Shown: piece by piece, positions 1 to 6,537 of the stretch
Position numbering within the stretch: position 1 is the stretch's first letter
Layout of the letters: every line of letters starts with the position of its first letter
Made by a program: the position numbers and the translations under genes
The notes under the pieces: generated by a model
What the model saw: the letters and a program-made list of their open reading frames with translations, nothing else
Databases searched by the model: none
What the model was told of the DNA's origin: nothing
Source: an uncultured bacterium
GTDB lineage: Bacteria; Cyanobacteriota; Vampirovibrionia; Gastranaerophilales; Gastranaerophilaceae
DNA length: 6,612 bases
Direction of reading: 5' to 3'
Assembly: GCA_902765655.1 (NCBI GenBank)
Contig: CACXAK010000062.1
Coordinates: 1-6,612 of the forward strand

Positions 1-641
1 TCTTTTATAAATTTATATAAATTAATTCCGTTATCATCATATATATGCTCTTTTGCATTCTCGGGTAAAATTAATTCTCCTGAATCTGCTTTTTCAATTT
101 CATACCAATCACCTTTATATAAAATTCGCATAACACTTTTTGAAGGCATATATATATCATCAAATTCGTTATCTAAAAGAACTTTACCTTCAAAATTCAT
201 CACCCCGTATTTATAGTTTTTATATGTCAGAAACATTTTCCCAAACAATAAATCTATTTTTTGGTATTTATGCGGAATAATTATTTTACCATACTCATCA
301 TACAAACCAAAATCATTTGAGTTCCCGAGTTTTGCATATTTGCCCATAATTCTGTCGGTATGGCGATACTTTGGCGCAACAATAATATTCCCTTTTTCAT
401 CAGTTAATCCGTATTTATTATTTTTTGCCTGCACAAGCCAGCTGTGATAACCTACTCGAACCATTTTTTTGTATATTGCATCAGTTAAAACCGCTCCATT
501 CTCATCTTTTAAACCCCATTTATCTTTTACCTGATATAATATAACATCATCATTTGTAAAACCCTTTGACGGATTTACAAGAGCCAATGCAGACGAACAC
601 GATAAAAATACTATACAAAAAATAACCAACAATTTTTTCAT
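1..641 (-). CDS. secreted WG-repeat protein, 3' end beyond the window
   Basis: This minus-strand reading frame starts at the ATG at 641 and stays open for 213 codons to the left edge, so the C-terminus is missing. Residues 1-20 form a typical Sec signal peptide: KK, then a hydrophobic stretch, ending SSALA before LVNPSKG. That predicts export with cleavage after Ala20. A Cys at 15 lies in FLSC, which is a poor lipobox, so I prefer an ordinary secreted protein. The mature part has at least four WG-type repeats of roughly 25-35 residues, recognised by [WYF]G followed by an acidic or glycine turn: KWGLKDENG (41-49), KYGLTDEKG (76-84), DFGLYDEYG (110-118) and KYGVMNFEG (144-152). A degenerate fifth may begin near GDWYEIEKADSG (177-188). 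WG repeats are beta-rich modules of mostly unknown role, so no activity is assigned. It is divergent from the gene at 686. No SD precedes the ATG; see the promoter at 648-656. Confidence 0.85.
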   Translation of the reverse strand, partial: MKKLLVIFCIVFLSCSSALALVNPSKGFTNDDVILYQVKDKWGLKDENGAVLTDAIYKKMVRVGYHSWLVQAKNNKYGLTDEKGNIIVAPKYRHTDRIMGKYAKLGNSNDFGLYDEYGKIIIPHKYQKIDLLFGKMFLTYKNYKYGVMNFEGKVLLDNEFDDIYMPSKSVMRILYKGDWYEIEKADSGELILPENAKEHIYDDNGINLYKFIK

Positions 642-647
642 ACACTT

Positions 648-656
648 ATTATAGCA
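648..656 (-). promoter_or_regulatory. extended -10 promoter of the WG-repeat gene, possibly leaderless
   Basis: On the minus strand the sequence reads TGCTATAAT, a perfect extended -10 element with the hexamer at 648-653. Six bases (AAGTGT) separate the hexamer from the ATG at 641. Since transcription usually begins about seven bases after the hexamer, the predicted +1 is the A of the start codon. No SD is present and no good -35 is visible at 17 bp (AAAATC), which an extended -10 can tolerate. That the transcript is leaderless is an inference. Confidence 0.5.
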
Positions 657-685
657 AAAAAAATTTTTATGATTTTTATATAAGT

Positions 686-1516
686 ATGATAATAAATAAA
701 TTAGCCCAATGCGTAAAGATTCCTCTTGATATATCAAGAGGTTCAGCAATAGAAAGACAAAAAAAAGCTCAGGATTTTTCATTAAAAATATATGAAAATT
801 TAATGGAAGATTTTAAAGATAATTATTCAATAATGAAATATTCCGAGCTGGAAAATCGCATAAACAAAACTATTCCCGACAAAAATTTTAAAGTTATAGT
901 AAAAGAGTTAAGTGAAGAAAAAGCAGCAGAATCAGAATGTAATGCCCTATGCCAGATATTGTATAATAACAATCATCAGGCACAGGCACATTCCATTGAT
1001 ATCCCCGGGATTAATCACACAATAAGAGCAATTCACCTCCCTGAAGTTTTACACGAAATTGTTCATATAGCAGATAATATGTTCAATCCAAAATTGATAG
1101 CAAGAGATCAAAAAATTAATATGAAAAATCTTAATACAAAAAAATACGAAGATTTTTATGACAATCATTATTATTGCGGGGAATTTATTGAGACAAAAAG
1201 AGATAAAAAAGATGTTCTTAAAATAATAGAAAACAAAACAAGAAAATTTTTAAAAGGTCTGAATATATCAGATAAAATAGACTATATACAAGATATGCGC
1301 TATTCGCTTATGTCAGAAATCAATGCATACAAATTCCAGGTAAAAACAGCTACAAAACTCAAAGAAAACGGATTTATGATAAAAGATTATGAATTTGATG
1401 ACATGAGCGAAATAGGTCTTTACGAAGATAAAATCAAACTTTTAAAAAATCTTGCCCTTGAATATATAAGCAAAGAACGGGCGCAACATAAAAGTAAAAT
1501 AAGAAGAAAAAAATAA
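686..1516 (+). CDS. putative zinc metallopeptidase-like protein with an HEIVH motif, family not recognised
   Basis: A 276-residue protein with no signal peptide or membrane segment, so probably cytoplasmic. I do not recognise the family. The one strong functional clue is LHEIVHIAD (122-130), which contains HExxH: His123, Glu124 and His127. That is the zinc-binding and catalytic motif of many metallopeptidases. About 84 residues later, SLMSEINAYKFQ (207-218) offers Glu211 as a third zinc ligand, in the manner of gluzincins, where a helix with E-x-x-A-Y is common. IDIPGINHTIRAIHLP (104-119) just before the motif could be the edge strand that holds substrate. The rest is lysine-rich and helical, with a very basic tail (KSKIRRKK). 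The ATG at 686 has no SD; upstream is only AT-rich sequence with TATATA at 677-682. The next in-frame ATG is at codon 40, so I keep 686. Peptidase activity is inferred from motif spacing; a non-catalytic zinc protein is the alternative. Confidence 0.8.
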   Translation: MIINKLAQCVKIPLDISRGSAIERQKKAQDFSLKIYENLMEDFKDNYSIMKYSELENRINKTIPDKNFKVIVKELSEEKAAESECNALCQILYNNNHQAQAHSIDIPGINHTIRAIHLPEVLHEIVHIADNMFNPKLIARDQKINMKNLNTKKYEDFYDNHYYCGEFIETKRDKKDVLKIIENKTRKFLKGLNISDKIDYIQDMRYSLMSEINAYKFQVKTATKLKENGFMIKDYEFDDMSEIGLYEDKIKLLKNLALEYISKERAQHKSKIRRKK

Positions 1517-1532
1517 AATCCTGCATTATTAT

Positions 1533-2459
1533 TTATGAATTTATTTTACTTAATTCTGTTTTTAAAGCGGGAACTGAAATTGAAAGAGTTTTATAATTTT
1601 TTAGGGCTTTTTGCAAATATTGGTGATACTCAACATTATTCCCTTCCAAAGACCTTAAACGTCCGAGAATATAATAAATGTCCCCATTTTCACCGCAATT
1701 ATCCAGTGCATATTCCAATATATCATATGCCTGCTCATAATTTCCGTTTTTAATTAATATTTTTGAATAAATCTTGTATGCCTCAATATCTGCAGGATTA
1801 AGCTCTATTGTTTTAAATAAATTATTTAATGCACTCTCAGAATCACCGTTTTCATAATCCAATACCGCTAGATTATAATATGCCCAACTGTAATCAGGAG
1901 AAATACTCAAAACATTTGTAAATTCACTCCTTGCACCATCACTATCCCCAATATCTTTATAAATATTACCAAGATAAAAATGCGCATATATATCATCAGG
2001 ATTCAAATCTATTGTTTTTTGAAAATATTCAATTGCCTGAATATATTCTTTCATTTTAAAATACACAAGCCCCAAATTAAAATAAGAATTTGAGTCCTCA
2101 TTATCAGTTAAGATTACTTTTTCAAAACATTTTATCGCAGTTTGAAATTCCTGCAAATCAGTACACACGAGCCCTAAATTATAAATTGCATCGACAGCTT
2201 CCGGCTCTATTTCAATTGCCTTTTGATAACACTCTTTTGCCTTTTTGAAATTTTTTAATTTCTCATACACAATTCCCATGTTATAAAATATACCGCTATC
2301 ATTTGTATAAACTTTTGAAATATATATAAGATTTTTAAGTGCTTCTTCATTAAAGCCGCAATCAGTCAACAAAACAGCAAGCTGCCTTCGCGCCTGAAAA
2401 TTTTGGCTGTCTTCCCGCAATAAATTTTGCAATTCTTCTATTTTATCAATTTTTGACAT
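1533..2459 (-). CDS. tetratricopeptide repeat (TPR) protein
   Basis: A 308-residue protein built almost entirely of TPRs. Eight consecutive units in strict 34-residue register run from about 21 to 292, with boundaries near 21, 55, 89, 123, 157, 191, 225 and 259. The second to sixth units show the classic residues best, for example YNMG, YNLG, YFNLG, YLGNIY and YNLA in helix A, A-x-x-x-[FY] in helix B, and NPDD or EPEA at the turns. The array should form a superhelical groove for binding a protein partner; the partner cannot be read from the sequence. There is no signal peptide or membrane segment, so it is probably cytoplasmic. The ATG at 2459 has an in-frame TAA two codons upstream and no SD. 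It lies 22 bp after the stop of the secreted-protein gene and is probably cotranscribed with it. Its stop faces the stop of the HEIVH gene across 16 bp. Confidence 0.93.
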   Translation of the reverse strand: MSKIDKIEELQNLLREDSQNFQARRQLAVLLTDCGFNEEALKNLIYISKVYTNDSGIFYNMGIVYEKLKNFKKAKECYQKAIEIEPEAVDAIYNLGLVCTDLQEFQTAIKCFEKVILTDNEDSNSYFNLGLVYFKMKEYIQAIEYFQKTIDLNPDDIYAHFYLGNIYKDIGDSDGARSEFTNVLSISPDYSWAYYNLAVLDYENGDSESALNNLFKTIELNPADIEAYKIYSKILIKNGNYEQAYDILEYALDNCGENGDIYYILGRLRSLEGNNVEYHQYLQKALKNYKTLSISVPALKTELSKINS

Positions 2460-2481
2460 AATTTTAACAATACCGGATTAT

Positions 2482-3159
2482 TTATATAACCGGGACATCA
2501 ACAGGTTCCATAAGCTGAACATTGATTATATCACCCTGATAAATTTTTACATCAGCACCTTTTTTGATAGCATCAGCAACACTTCCGTACACAAAATAAC
2601 CCGCAGTTCCAAATGCGCCTCCAAGCGCCGCAAAAGGTACGATTACATATTTAAAACCATTATCTGTAACATTTTCGCCCCAATTTATTGCTTTTTTTGT
2701 TATATTCCCTGATTTTTTGCATGTTTGAACCCAGGCATCTTTATAACCTCTTGTTGTTGTAATTCCGCCATCATATGTTAAATCAGATCTGCCCGTGATC
2801 CCAAGACTCAAAGGAATCTGCCTGCCATTAGGAGTAACTACATGGTCAAAATCCAAATATAATACAGCCCCTTTTGATAATCTTTTTGCAGGAATAATCC
2901 CTTTCACTGAACCTCTGACAATTGACCCCATCGGTAAAATTACATCATTTGTTTCATCAGCTTTTTGATCAGTTAAAAGCATTGCTTTAAATTCATTGCC
3001 GGTTGTAACATATGCAGTATCAACCGAATTCAATATTTTTAAAGATAAAGTTGTACCCGCAGGAATACGCTTTGTTTTTGCATTTCCACTAAACGGCGCA
3101 GCCATAGCAATCTGCATTGTAAACAATAAACTCAAAATAACAGCAAATATTTTTTTCAT
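2482..3159 (-). CDS. secreted protein with VirB10/TrbI-like beta motifs, function unknown
   Basis: A 225-residue protein with a clear Sec signal peptide: MKKIFAVILSLLFTMQIAMA, cut before APFSG, so the mature form begins near residue 21. The mature part has IPAGTTLSLKILNSVD (32-47), then ILPMGSIVRGSVKGI (74-88), then YLDFDHVVTPNGRQIPL (101-117). This order (IPAGT, then a P-x-GS step with a hydrophobic or basic turn, then a strand ending in PDGR-like residues) recalls the beta-barrel part of VirB10/TrbI proteins and related secreted stand-alone domains. No secretion-system genes are nearby, so a conjugation role is not implied. Residues 171-193 are hydrophobic and Gly/Ala-rich (FAALGGAFGTAGYFVYG) and could touch the membrane. 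The C-terminus (YQGDIINVQLMEPVDVPV) repeats the barrel-strand style. A strong SD precedes the ATG, and the TPR gene follows after 22 bp. The family link is a resemblance only. Confidence 0.8.
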   Translation of the reverse strand: MKKIFAVILSLLFTMQIAMAAPFSGNAKTKRIPAGTTLSLKILNSVDTAYVTTGNEFKAMLLTDQKADETNDVILPMGSIVRGSVKGIIPAKRLSKGAVLYLDFDHVVTPNGRQIPLSLGITGRSDLTYDGGITTTRGYKDAWVQTCKKSGNITKKAINWGENVTDNGFKYVIVPFAALGGAFGTAGYFVYGSVADAIKKGADVKIYQGDIINVQLMEPVDVPVI

Positions 3160-3166
3160 TATAAAT

Positions 3167-3173
3167 CTCCTCT
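3167..3173 (-). promoter_or_regulatory. ribosome binding site of the secreted-protein gene
   Basis: The minus strand reads AGAGGAG, ending seven bases before the ATG at 3159. This is a strong Shine-Dalgarno match at ideal spacing and confirms that start. Confidence 0.8.
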
Positions 3174-3185
3174 ATTTATCATCAT

Positions 3186-3212
3186 ATTATCACATCGAAA
3201 TAATTTTGTTAA
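3186..3212 (-). promoter_or_regulatory. probable promoter of the secreted-protein/TPR unit
   Basis: The minus strand has TGTGATAAT, an extended -10 with hexamer GATAAT at 3186-3191. A TTAACA (3207-3212) matches five of six -35 consensus bases but is only 15 bp away, which is short. Transcription would begin near 3179, giving a leader of about 20 bases that just includes the SD. The element is supported by its position between the upstream terminator and the gene. Confidence 0.45.
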
Positions 3213-3240
3213 ATCGGTTAAGTATTGGTAATATTTCAAC

Positions 3241-3272
3241 TAATAAAAAACAGCCATACATTCATGGCTGTT
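3241..3272 (-). terminator. intrinsic terminator of the murA / RWYDxDP unit
   Basis: A perfect 9-bp inverted repeat, AACAGCCAT and ATGGCTGTT, lies at 3249-3257 and 3264-3272 with a six-base loop. On the minus strand the hairpin is followed directly by TTTTTTATTA, a typical U-tract. It begins about 23 bp after the stop of the gene at 3296, so it ends that transcript. The plus-strand side is followed by a weaker T-rich stretch (TTCTTTATTT), but no plus-strand gene precedes it. Confidence 0.9.
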
Positions 3273-3295
3273 CTTTATTTATAATAATTATACTT

Positions 3296-3634
3296 TTAAT
3301 TGGCTGCATTAGGGCTTTTGTATTCGATACCCATTTCTTTTAAAGTTTTAATAAAATTCTCTGCGCACAATCTTTGTGCTTCAGGAGGAACGATTCTCAA
3401 AATTTCAACAGTTTTAGAAATAATCGGATCTTTATCATACCATCTGTTATTTGCATTTACCGGTTTCACCATTGCATAAAATTTATCAATAGTTTCTTTT
3501 GAAACTTTTTCTTCAATTTTTTGCAAAAAAATCTCTGCCTGCGCCTTTAGCTCAGTTTGATAATTTCTTAATAATTCAATTACTTCTAACAATAACGGGT
3601 CGTGATCATACCAACGTTTATAAGTAGGACTCAT
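3296..3634 (-). CDS. small protein with two RWYDxDP repeats, function unknown
   Basis: A 112-residue soluble protein with no signal peptide or membrane segment. I do not recognise a named family. It is made of two copies of one module, 57 residues apart: RWYDHDPLLLEVIELLR at 7-23 and RWYDKDPIISKTVEILR at 64-80. After one inserted residue in the second copy, both continue as a helix containing AE-x-F (33-36 and 91-94). Each module probably forms a DP-capped helix pair. The 45-60 stretch is a linker (SKETIDKFYAMVKPVN). The gene starts inside the 3' end of murA, overlapping it by 17 bases, so translation is probably coupled; a strong SD lies within murA. The terminator at 3241-3272 closes the unit. 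A role connected with cell-wall synthesis can be guessed from this coupling alone and is weakly supported. Confidence 0.88.
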   Translation of the reverse strand: MSPTYKRWYDHDPLLLEVIELLRNYQTELKAQAEIFLQKIEEKVSKETIDKFYAMVKPVNANNRWYDKDPIISKTVEILRIVPPEAQRLCAENFIKTLKEMGIEYKSPNAAN

Positions 3635-4934
3635 TATGTTCTGCCTCCGTCAGGTTAAGGGAATCGTCATTTCTTCTTTCTATCTTCCCTCCCAACAATC
3701 TTATCTTATTCTCAAAATTTTCGTATCCTCTATCTATATGATGTATTTTTTCAACGATAGACTCACCGTCTGCCATCAACGCAGCAACAACAAGAGCTGC
3801 TCCGGCTCTTAAATCACTTGCCGTAAGATTTGTTCCGGAAAGCTTTTTCACACCTTTTATTATTGCGTGATTTCTGTCCTGATGAATATCAGCACCCATT
3901 CTGTTCAAATCAGGTACCTGCATAAAACGATTTTCATACAAACTTTCGGTGATAATACCAACACCATTCGCCGTAGTCAATAAAGCCATAGCCATTGACT
4001 GCAAATCTGTCGGGAAACCGGGATAGGGTTGAGTTATAAAATTAATAGAATTCAATCTGTTTTTACAGCTGACTTCCATTGATGTAGGATCCAAAAGTTT
4101 AATATTTGCGCCCATTTTCAATAATTTATTCGTAAAGAAAGTCAAATGAGCAGGATAAATATTTCTTATAATACCTTTACCTTTTGTGGCAATAATCGCG
4201 GTCATATAAGTCCCGGCTTCAATGCGGTCAGGAATTGTAGTGTACTCAATTGAATGCAAATGATCGGGTTTTACGCCATTAATTATAATTTCGGAAGTCC
4301 CTGCACCGTTTACATCCGCACCCATTGTATTTAAGAAATTGGCCAAATCAATAATTTCCGGTTCCTGTGCAGCATTTTGAATCCTTGTAGAACCCTCTGC
4401 CAAAACAGAAGCCAACATTATATTTTCTGTTGCTCCGACCGAAGGAATATCAAGATAAACCTCAGCCCCTGTCAATTTATTAGCTTTCGCAATTACATAA
4501 CCGTTTTCTATTTTAATTTTTGCACCAAGTGCTTCAAGACCTTTGATGTGAAAATCAACTCGCCTTTCACCAATTGCACATCCGCCCGGCATCGCAACTT
4601 TTGCCTCTTTACAACGTGATACCAATGCACCCAAAACAACAAAGGATGCACGCATTTTACTCACAAGCTCATAAGTCGCGGTTACACTTGTTAGTTCAGT
4701 CGCATCAATTACAACCGATTTTTCTTTTCTGTTATAATCAATCTTTGCTCCAAGCTGCTCTACAACTTTAAGCATTATATCAACATCGGTTAATTCAGGA
4801 ACATTATAAATTTTTGTAGAACCTTTAACAAGCAGCGCAGCTGCAATGAGCTTTAGTACAGAATTTTTTGCTCCGCCAATCTGTACTTCACCTTTTAACG
4901 ATACTCCGCCTTTTATATAAAACTTTTGTGCCAA
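3618..4934 (-). CDS. murA: UDP-N-acetylglucosamine 1-carboxyvinyltransferase (MurA)
   Basis: MurA transfers enolpyruvate from phosphoenolpyruvate to UDP-GlcNAc, the first committed step of peptidoglycan synthesis, in the cytoplasm. From the TTG at 4934 the protein has 438 residues, against about 420 in most MurAs. Landmarks in that numbering: GGAKNS with Lys23-Asn24, KMRASF with Arg95, the catalytic-loop cysteine Cys119 in MPGGCAIGERRVD, Asp310 in PGFPTDLQ, and DRGYENFENK with Arg402. The family usually has RPVD after the loop; here it is RRVD. Cys119 is the residue fosfomycin modifies, so the target is of the sensitive type. No ATG is usable: an in-frame TAA lies two codons above TTG 4946 and the first in-frame ATG is some 50 codons in. 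TTG 4946 overlaps the SD, while TTG 4934 sits five bases after GGAGG, giving the short N-terminus MAQKFYIKGG typical of MurA. A roughly 20-residue polar C-terminal tail (to NESYL) overlaps the next gene. Confidence 0.96.
   Translation of the reverse strand: MAQKFYIKGGVSLKGEVQIGGAKNSVLKLIAAALLVKGSTKIYNVPELTDVDIMLKVVEQLGAKIDYNRKEKSVVIDATELTSVTATYELVSKMRASFVVLGALVSRCKEAKVAMPGGCAIGERRVDFHIKGLEALGAKIKIENGYVIAKANKLTGAEVYLDIPSVGATENIMLASVLAEGSTRIQNAAQEPEIIDLANFLNTMGADVNGAGTSEIIINGVKPDHLHSIEYTTIPDRIEAGTYMTAIIATKGKGIIRNIYPAHLTFFTNKLLKMGANIKLLDPTSMEVSCKNRLNSINFITQPYPGFPTDLQSMAMALLTTANGVGIITESLYENRFMQVPDLNRMGADIHQDRNHAIIKGVKKLSGTNLTASDLRAGAALVVAALMADGESIVEKIHHIDRGYENFENKIRLLGGKIERRNDDSLNLTEAEHNESYL
3644..3648 (-). 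promoter_or_regulatory. ribosome binding site of the RWYDxDP gene, inside murA
   Basis: GGAGG on the minus strand lies nine bases before the ATG at 3634, within the last codons of murA. The ten bases GGAGGCAGAA are identical to those that precede the murA start. Confidence 0.7.
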
Positions 4935-4939
4935 TTCTG

Positions 4940-4944
4940 CCTCC
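4940..4944 (-). promoter_or_regulatory. murA: ribosome binding site that decides the murA TTG start
   Basis: The minus strand reads GGAGG, then CAGAA, then TTG at 4934. The upstream TTG at 4946 shares bases with this element and so cannot be served by it. This supports 4934 as the true start. Confidence 0.7.
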
Positions 4945-4977
4945 AAAAGAAATTATTCACATATCTCACAATATATC

Positions 4978-5006
4978 ATAATACAATCTTACTAATTTAA
5001 TGTAAA
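4978..5006 (-). promoter_or_regulatory. probable murA promoter
   Basis: On the minus strand TTTACA (5001-5006, five of six -35 consensus bases) is followed after exactly 17 bp by TATTAT (4978-4983, five of six -10 bases). Transcription would begin near 4971, giving a leader of about 37 bases before the TTG at 4934. It lies in the 126-bp gap between the hydrogenase stop and murA, so murA can be transcribed on its own. AT-richness makes chance matches likely, but both boxes and the spacing are good. Confidence 0.5.
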
Positions 5007-5060
5007 TAAATTACAATATGTAAAGATATTTATATGATATAAAATCAAAATTAATGCATT

Positions 5061-6530
5061 TTATTTTACAACATCATTAATGTCGGGGCTTTGCTCAACA
5101 TAAGCACCTAGCTGTTTTGATGCCTGACGATACGCATTAATGGTATTGGAACCACCTAAACAGCCCCCCGGACAAGCCATAACTTCTATAAGATTTCCAA
5201 GTTCACACTTACCATTTTTGGCAAATTTCTTCAAATCTCTGATTGCAGCCTTATCAAGCCCGTTGATTACATAAGGAGCCGCCTTATCTTTTTCATCAAG
5301 TAATGCATTAACTGCCTGAGCAACACCGCCTGTCAATGCAAAATTTCTTGCCTGAGCTGATGATTCTTTCTCAAATCCTGATTCTTCACACTGCCCGACC
5401 TGAATATTTAATGCTACAAACCAGGCTCCTAATTCTTCAAAACTTAAAACATAATCTATATTCGGATTTTTGCTTGCTTCGGTACGTTTTGCAACACACG
5501 GGCTGAAAAATACAGTTACATAATCAGGATGCTCATTTTTTACAATTTCCGCCGTATAATATGCAGGAGTTTTTGTAGTTGAACGATACTGATTGATTTC
5601 AGGAATATGCTTATCAACCAATTCGTTATAAGCAGCACAGCACGAAGTAGTCATAAACGGCGCACCGCCTTCTTTTACTCTTTCTTTAAATTCGGCAGAT
5701 TCATTTTTTGTTGTAATATCAGCACCCAGCGCAACTTCTAACACATCAGCAAAACCAAGTTCTAATATACCCTGTTTTAATTGAGCCGGAGTACAAGGCA
5801 GCTGACCCATAATTGCAGGTGCAAGCATCGCAACAACTTTTTTGCCTTCTTTTATATTTCTCAGAATATCAATAATCTGACTTTTTTTATGAACGGCGCC
5901 AAAAGGACAGGCACTTACGCATTTCCCACATGAAATACATTTTTCATTATCAATCTTTGTTAATCCGTCTTCATCTTTTGCTATTGCTCCAACAGGACAA
6001 GCGTTTTCACAAGGAACAATGATTTTGGTTATTGCCTGAAACGGGCAAACCTGAGCACATAACCCGCAGCTTTTACATTTAGACTGATCTATTCTTGATT
6101 TCCCGTTTTCAACTTTTATTGCCCCAAATTTACATGCACTTTCACAAGGTCTGGCAACGCATCCCTGACACAAGTCAGTAACGTGAATTCTTGCTGGGAC
6201 ACATTCATTACACGCCGTTTGCAAAAGAGTTAACGGATGAGCTTCCGGCTTCTGTCTTTTTGTTGCTTTTTGGGCAAGATCTGATAATAGTTCATAATCT
6301 TTTGCTTCTTCTATATCAAACCCCAAGCCAGCAATAACTCTGTCTCTTAATATCGCGCGTTCCTTATGAATACAACATCTGTATGGGACTTCACTCCCCT
6401 GCGGGCGCATATCGTACGGTATCATTCTTACATCCTCAGCATAATTATCTCCAAGATATGCACGAATAAGTCTTACCAATATTTCACGTTTCAAATGTGA
6501 TGTTTGCTTATTAGGGGTATTTATACTCAT
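5061..6530 (-). CDS. monomeric [FeFe] hydrogenase, group-B-like
   Basis: A 489-residue iron hydrogenase that interconverts protons and H2, probably with ferredoxin in the cytoplasm as electron partner. The N-terminus (REILVRLIRAYL, IPYDMRPQG, RCCIHKERAILRDRVIAGLGF, to about 71) matches what I recall of group B1/B3 enzymes. Iron-sulfur cysteines follow: C121/124/129/133, C152/155/158/162, C174/178 and C198/201/204/208, enough for three or four [4Fe-4S] clusters. The H-cluster domain begins near 230. Its ligands are Cys298 in TTSCCAAY, Cys345 in FSPCVAKRTE, and Cys453 and Cys457 in EVMACPGGCLGGS; Cys297 is the proton-relay cysteine. Against group A, TSCCPxW reads TSCCAAY and MPC reads SPC, while Met451 of EVMAC is kept. 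I start at ATG 6530: AAGAAGGA sits seven bases upstream, whereas TTG 6536 is almost on the SD. No maturation genes (hydE, hydF, hydG) or partner subunits are in the window, so maturases must lie elsewhere. Confidence 0.95.
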   Translation of the reverse strand: MSINTPNKQTSHLKREILVRLIRAYLGDNYAEDVRMIPYDMRPQGSEVPYRCCIHKERAILRDRVIAGLGFDIEEAKDYELLSDLAQKATKRQKPEAHPLTLLQTACNECVPARIHVTDLCQGCVARPCESACKFGAIKVENGKSRIDQSKCKSCGLCAQVCPFQAITKIIVPCENACPVGAIAKDEDGLTKIDNEKCISCGKCVSACPFGAVHKKSQIIDILRNIKEGKKVVAMLAPAIMGQLPCTPAQLKQGILELGFADVLEVALGADITTKNESAEFKERVKEGGAPFMTTSCCAAYNELVDKHIPEINQYRSTTKTPAYYTAEIVKNEHPDYVTVFFSPCVAKRTEASKNPNIDYVLSFEELGAWFVALNIQVGQCEESGFEKESSAQARNFALTGGVAQAVNALLDEKDKAAPYVINGLDKAAIRDLKKFAKNGKCELGNLIEVMACPGGCLGGSNTINAYRQASKQLGAYVEQSPDINDVVK

Positions 6531-6537
6531 TTTCAAA

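Noticed and set aside
1511..1548. Possible bidirectional terminator between the converging genes
   Set aside because: Only a six-base A/T stem (TAAAAT with ATTTTA) with a long loop is present, too weak to support.
1535..1753. Open frame of 72 codons on the plus strand
   Set aside because: It lies wholly antisense to the C-terminal repeats of the TPR gene, and its translation shows no domain or signal.
2996..3343. Open frame of 115 codons on the plus strand
   Set aside because: It crosses the start of the secreted-protein gene, its promoter, the terminator and the end of the RWYDxDP gene, so it is a chance frame.
4377..4771. Two overlapping open frames on the plus strand
   Set aside because: Both are antisense to the well-conserved core of murA, including the catalytic loop.
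5011..5060. Terminator downstream of the hydrogenase
   Set aside because: The gap is AT-rich and has short dyads only; no GC-bearing stem followed by a T-run is seen on the minus strand.
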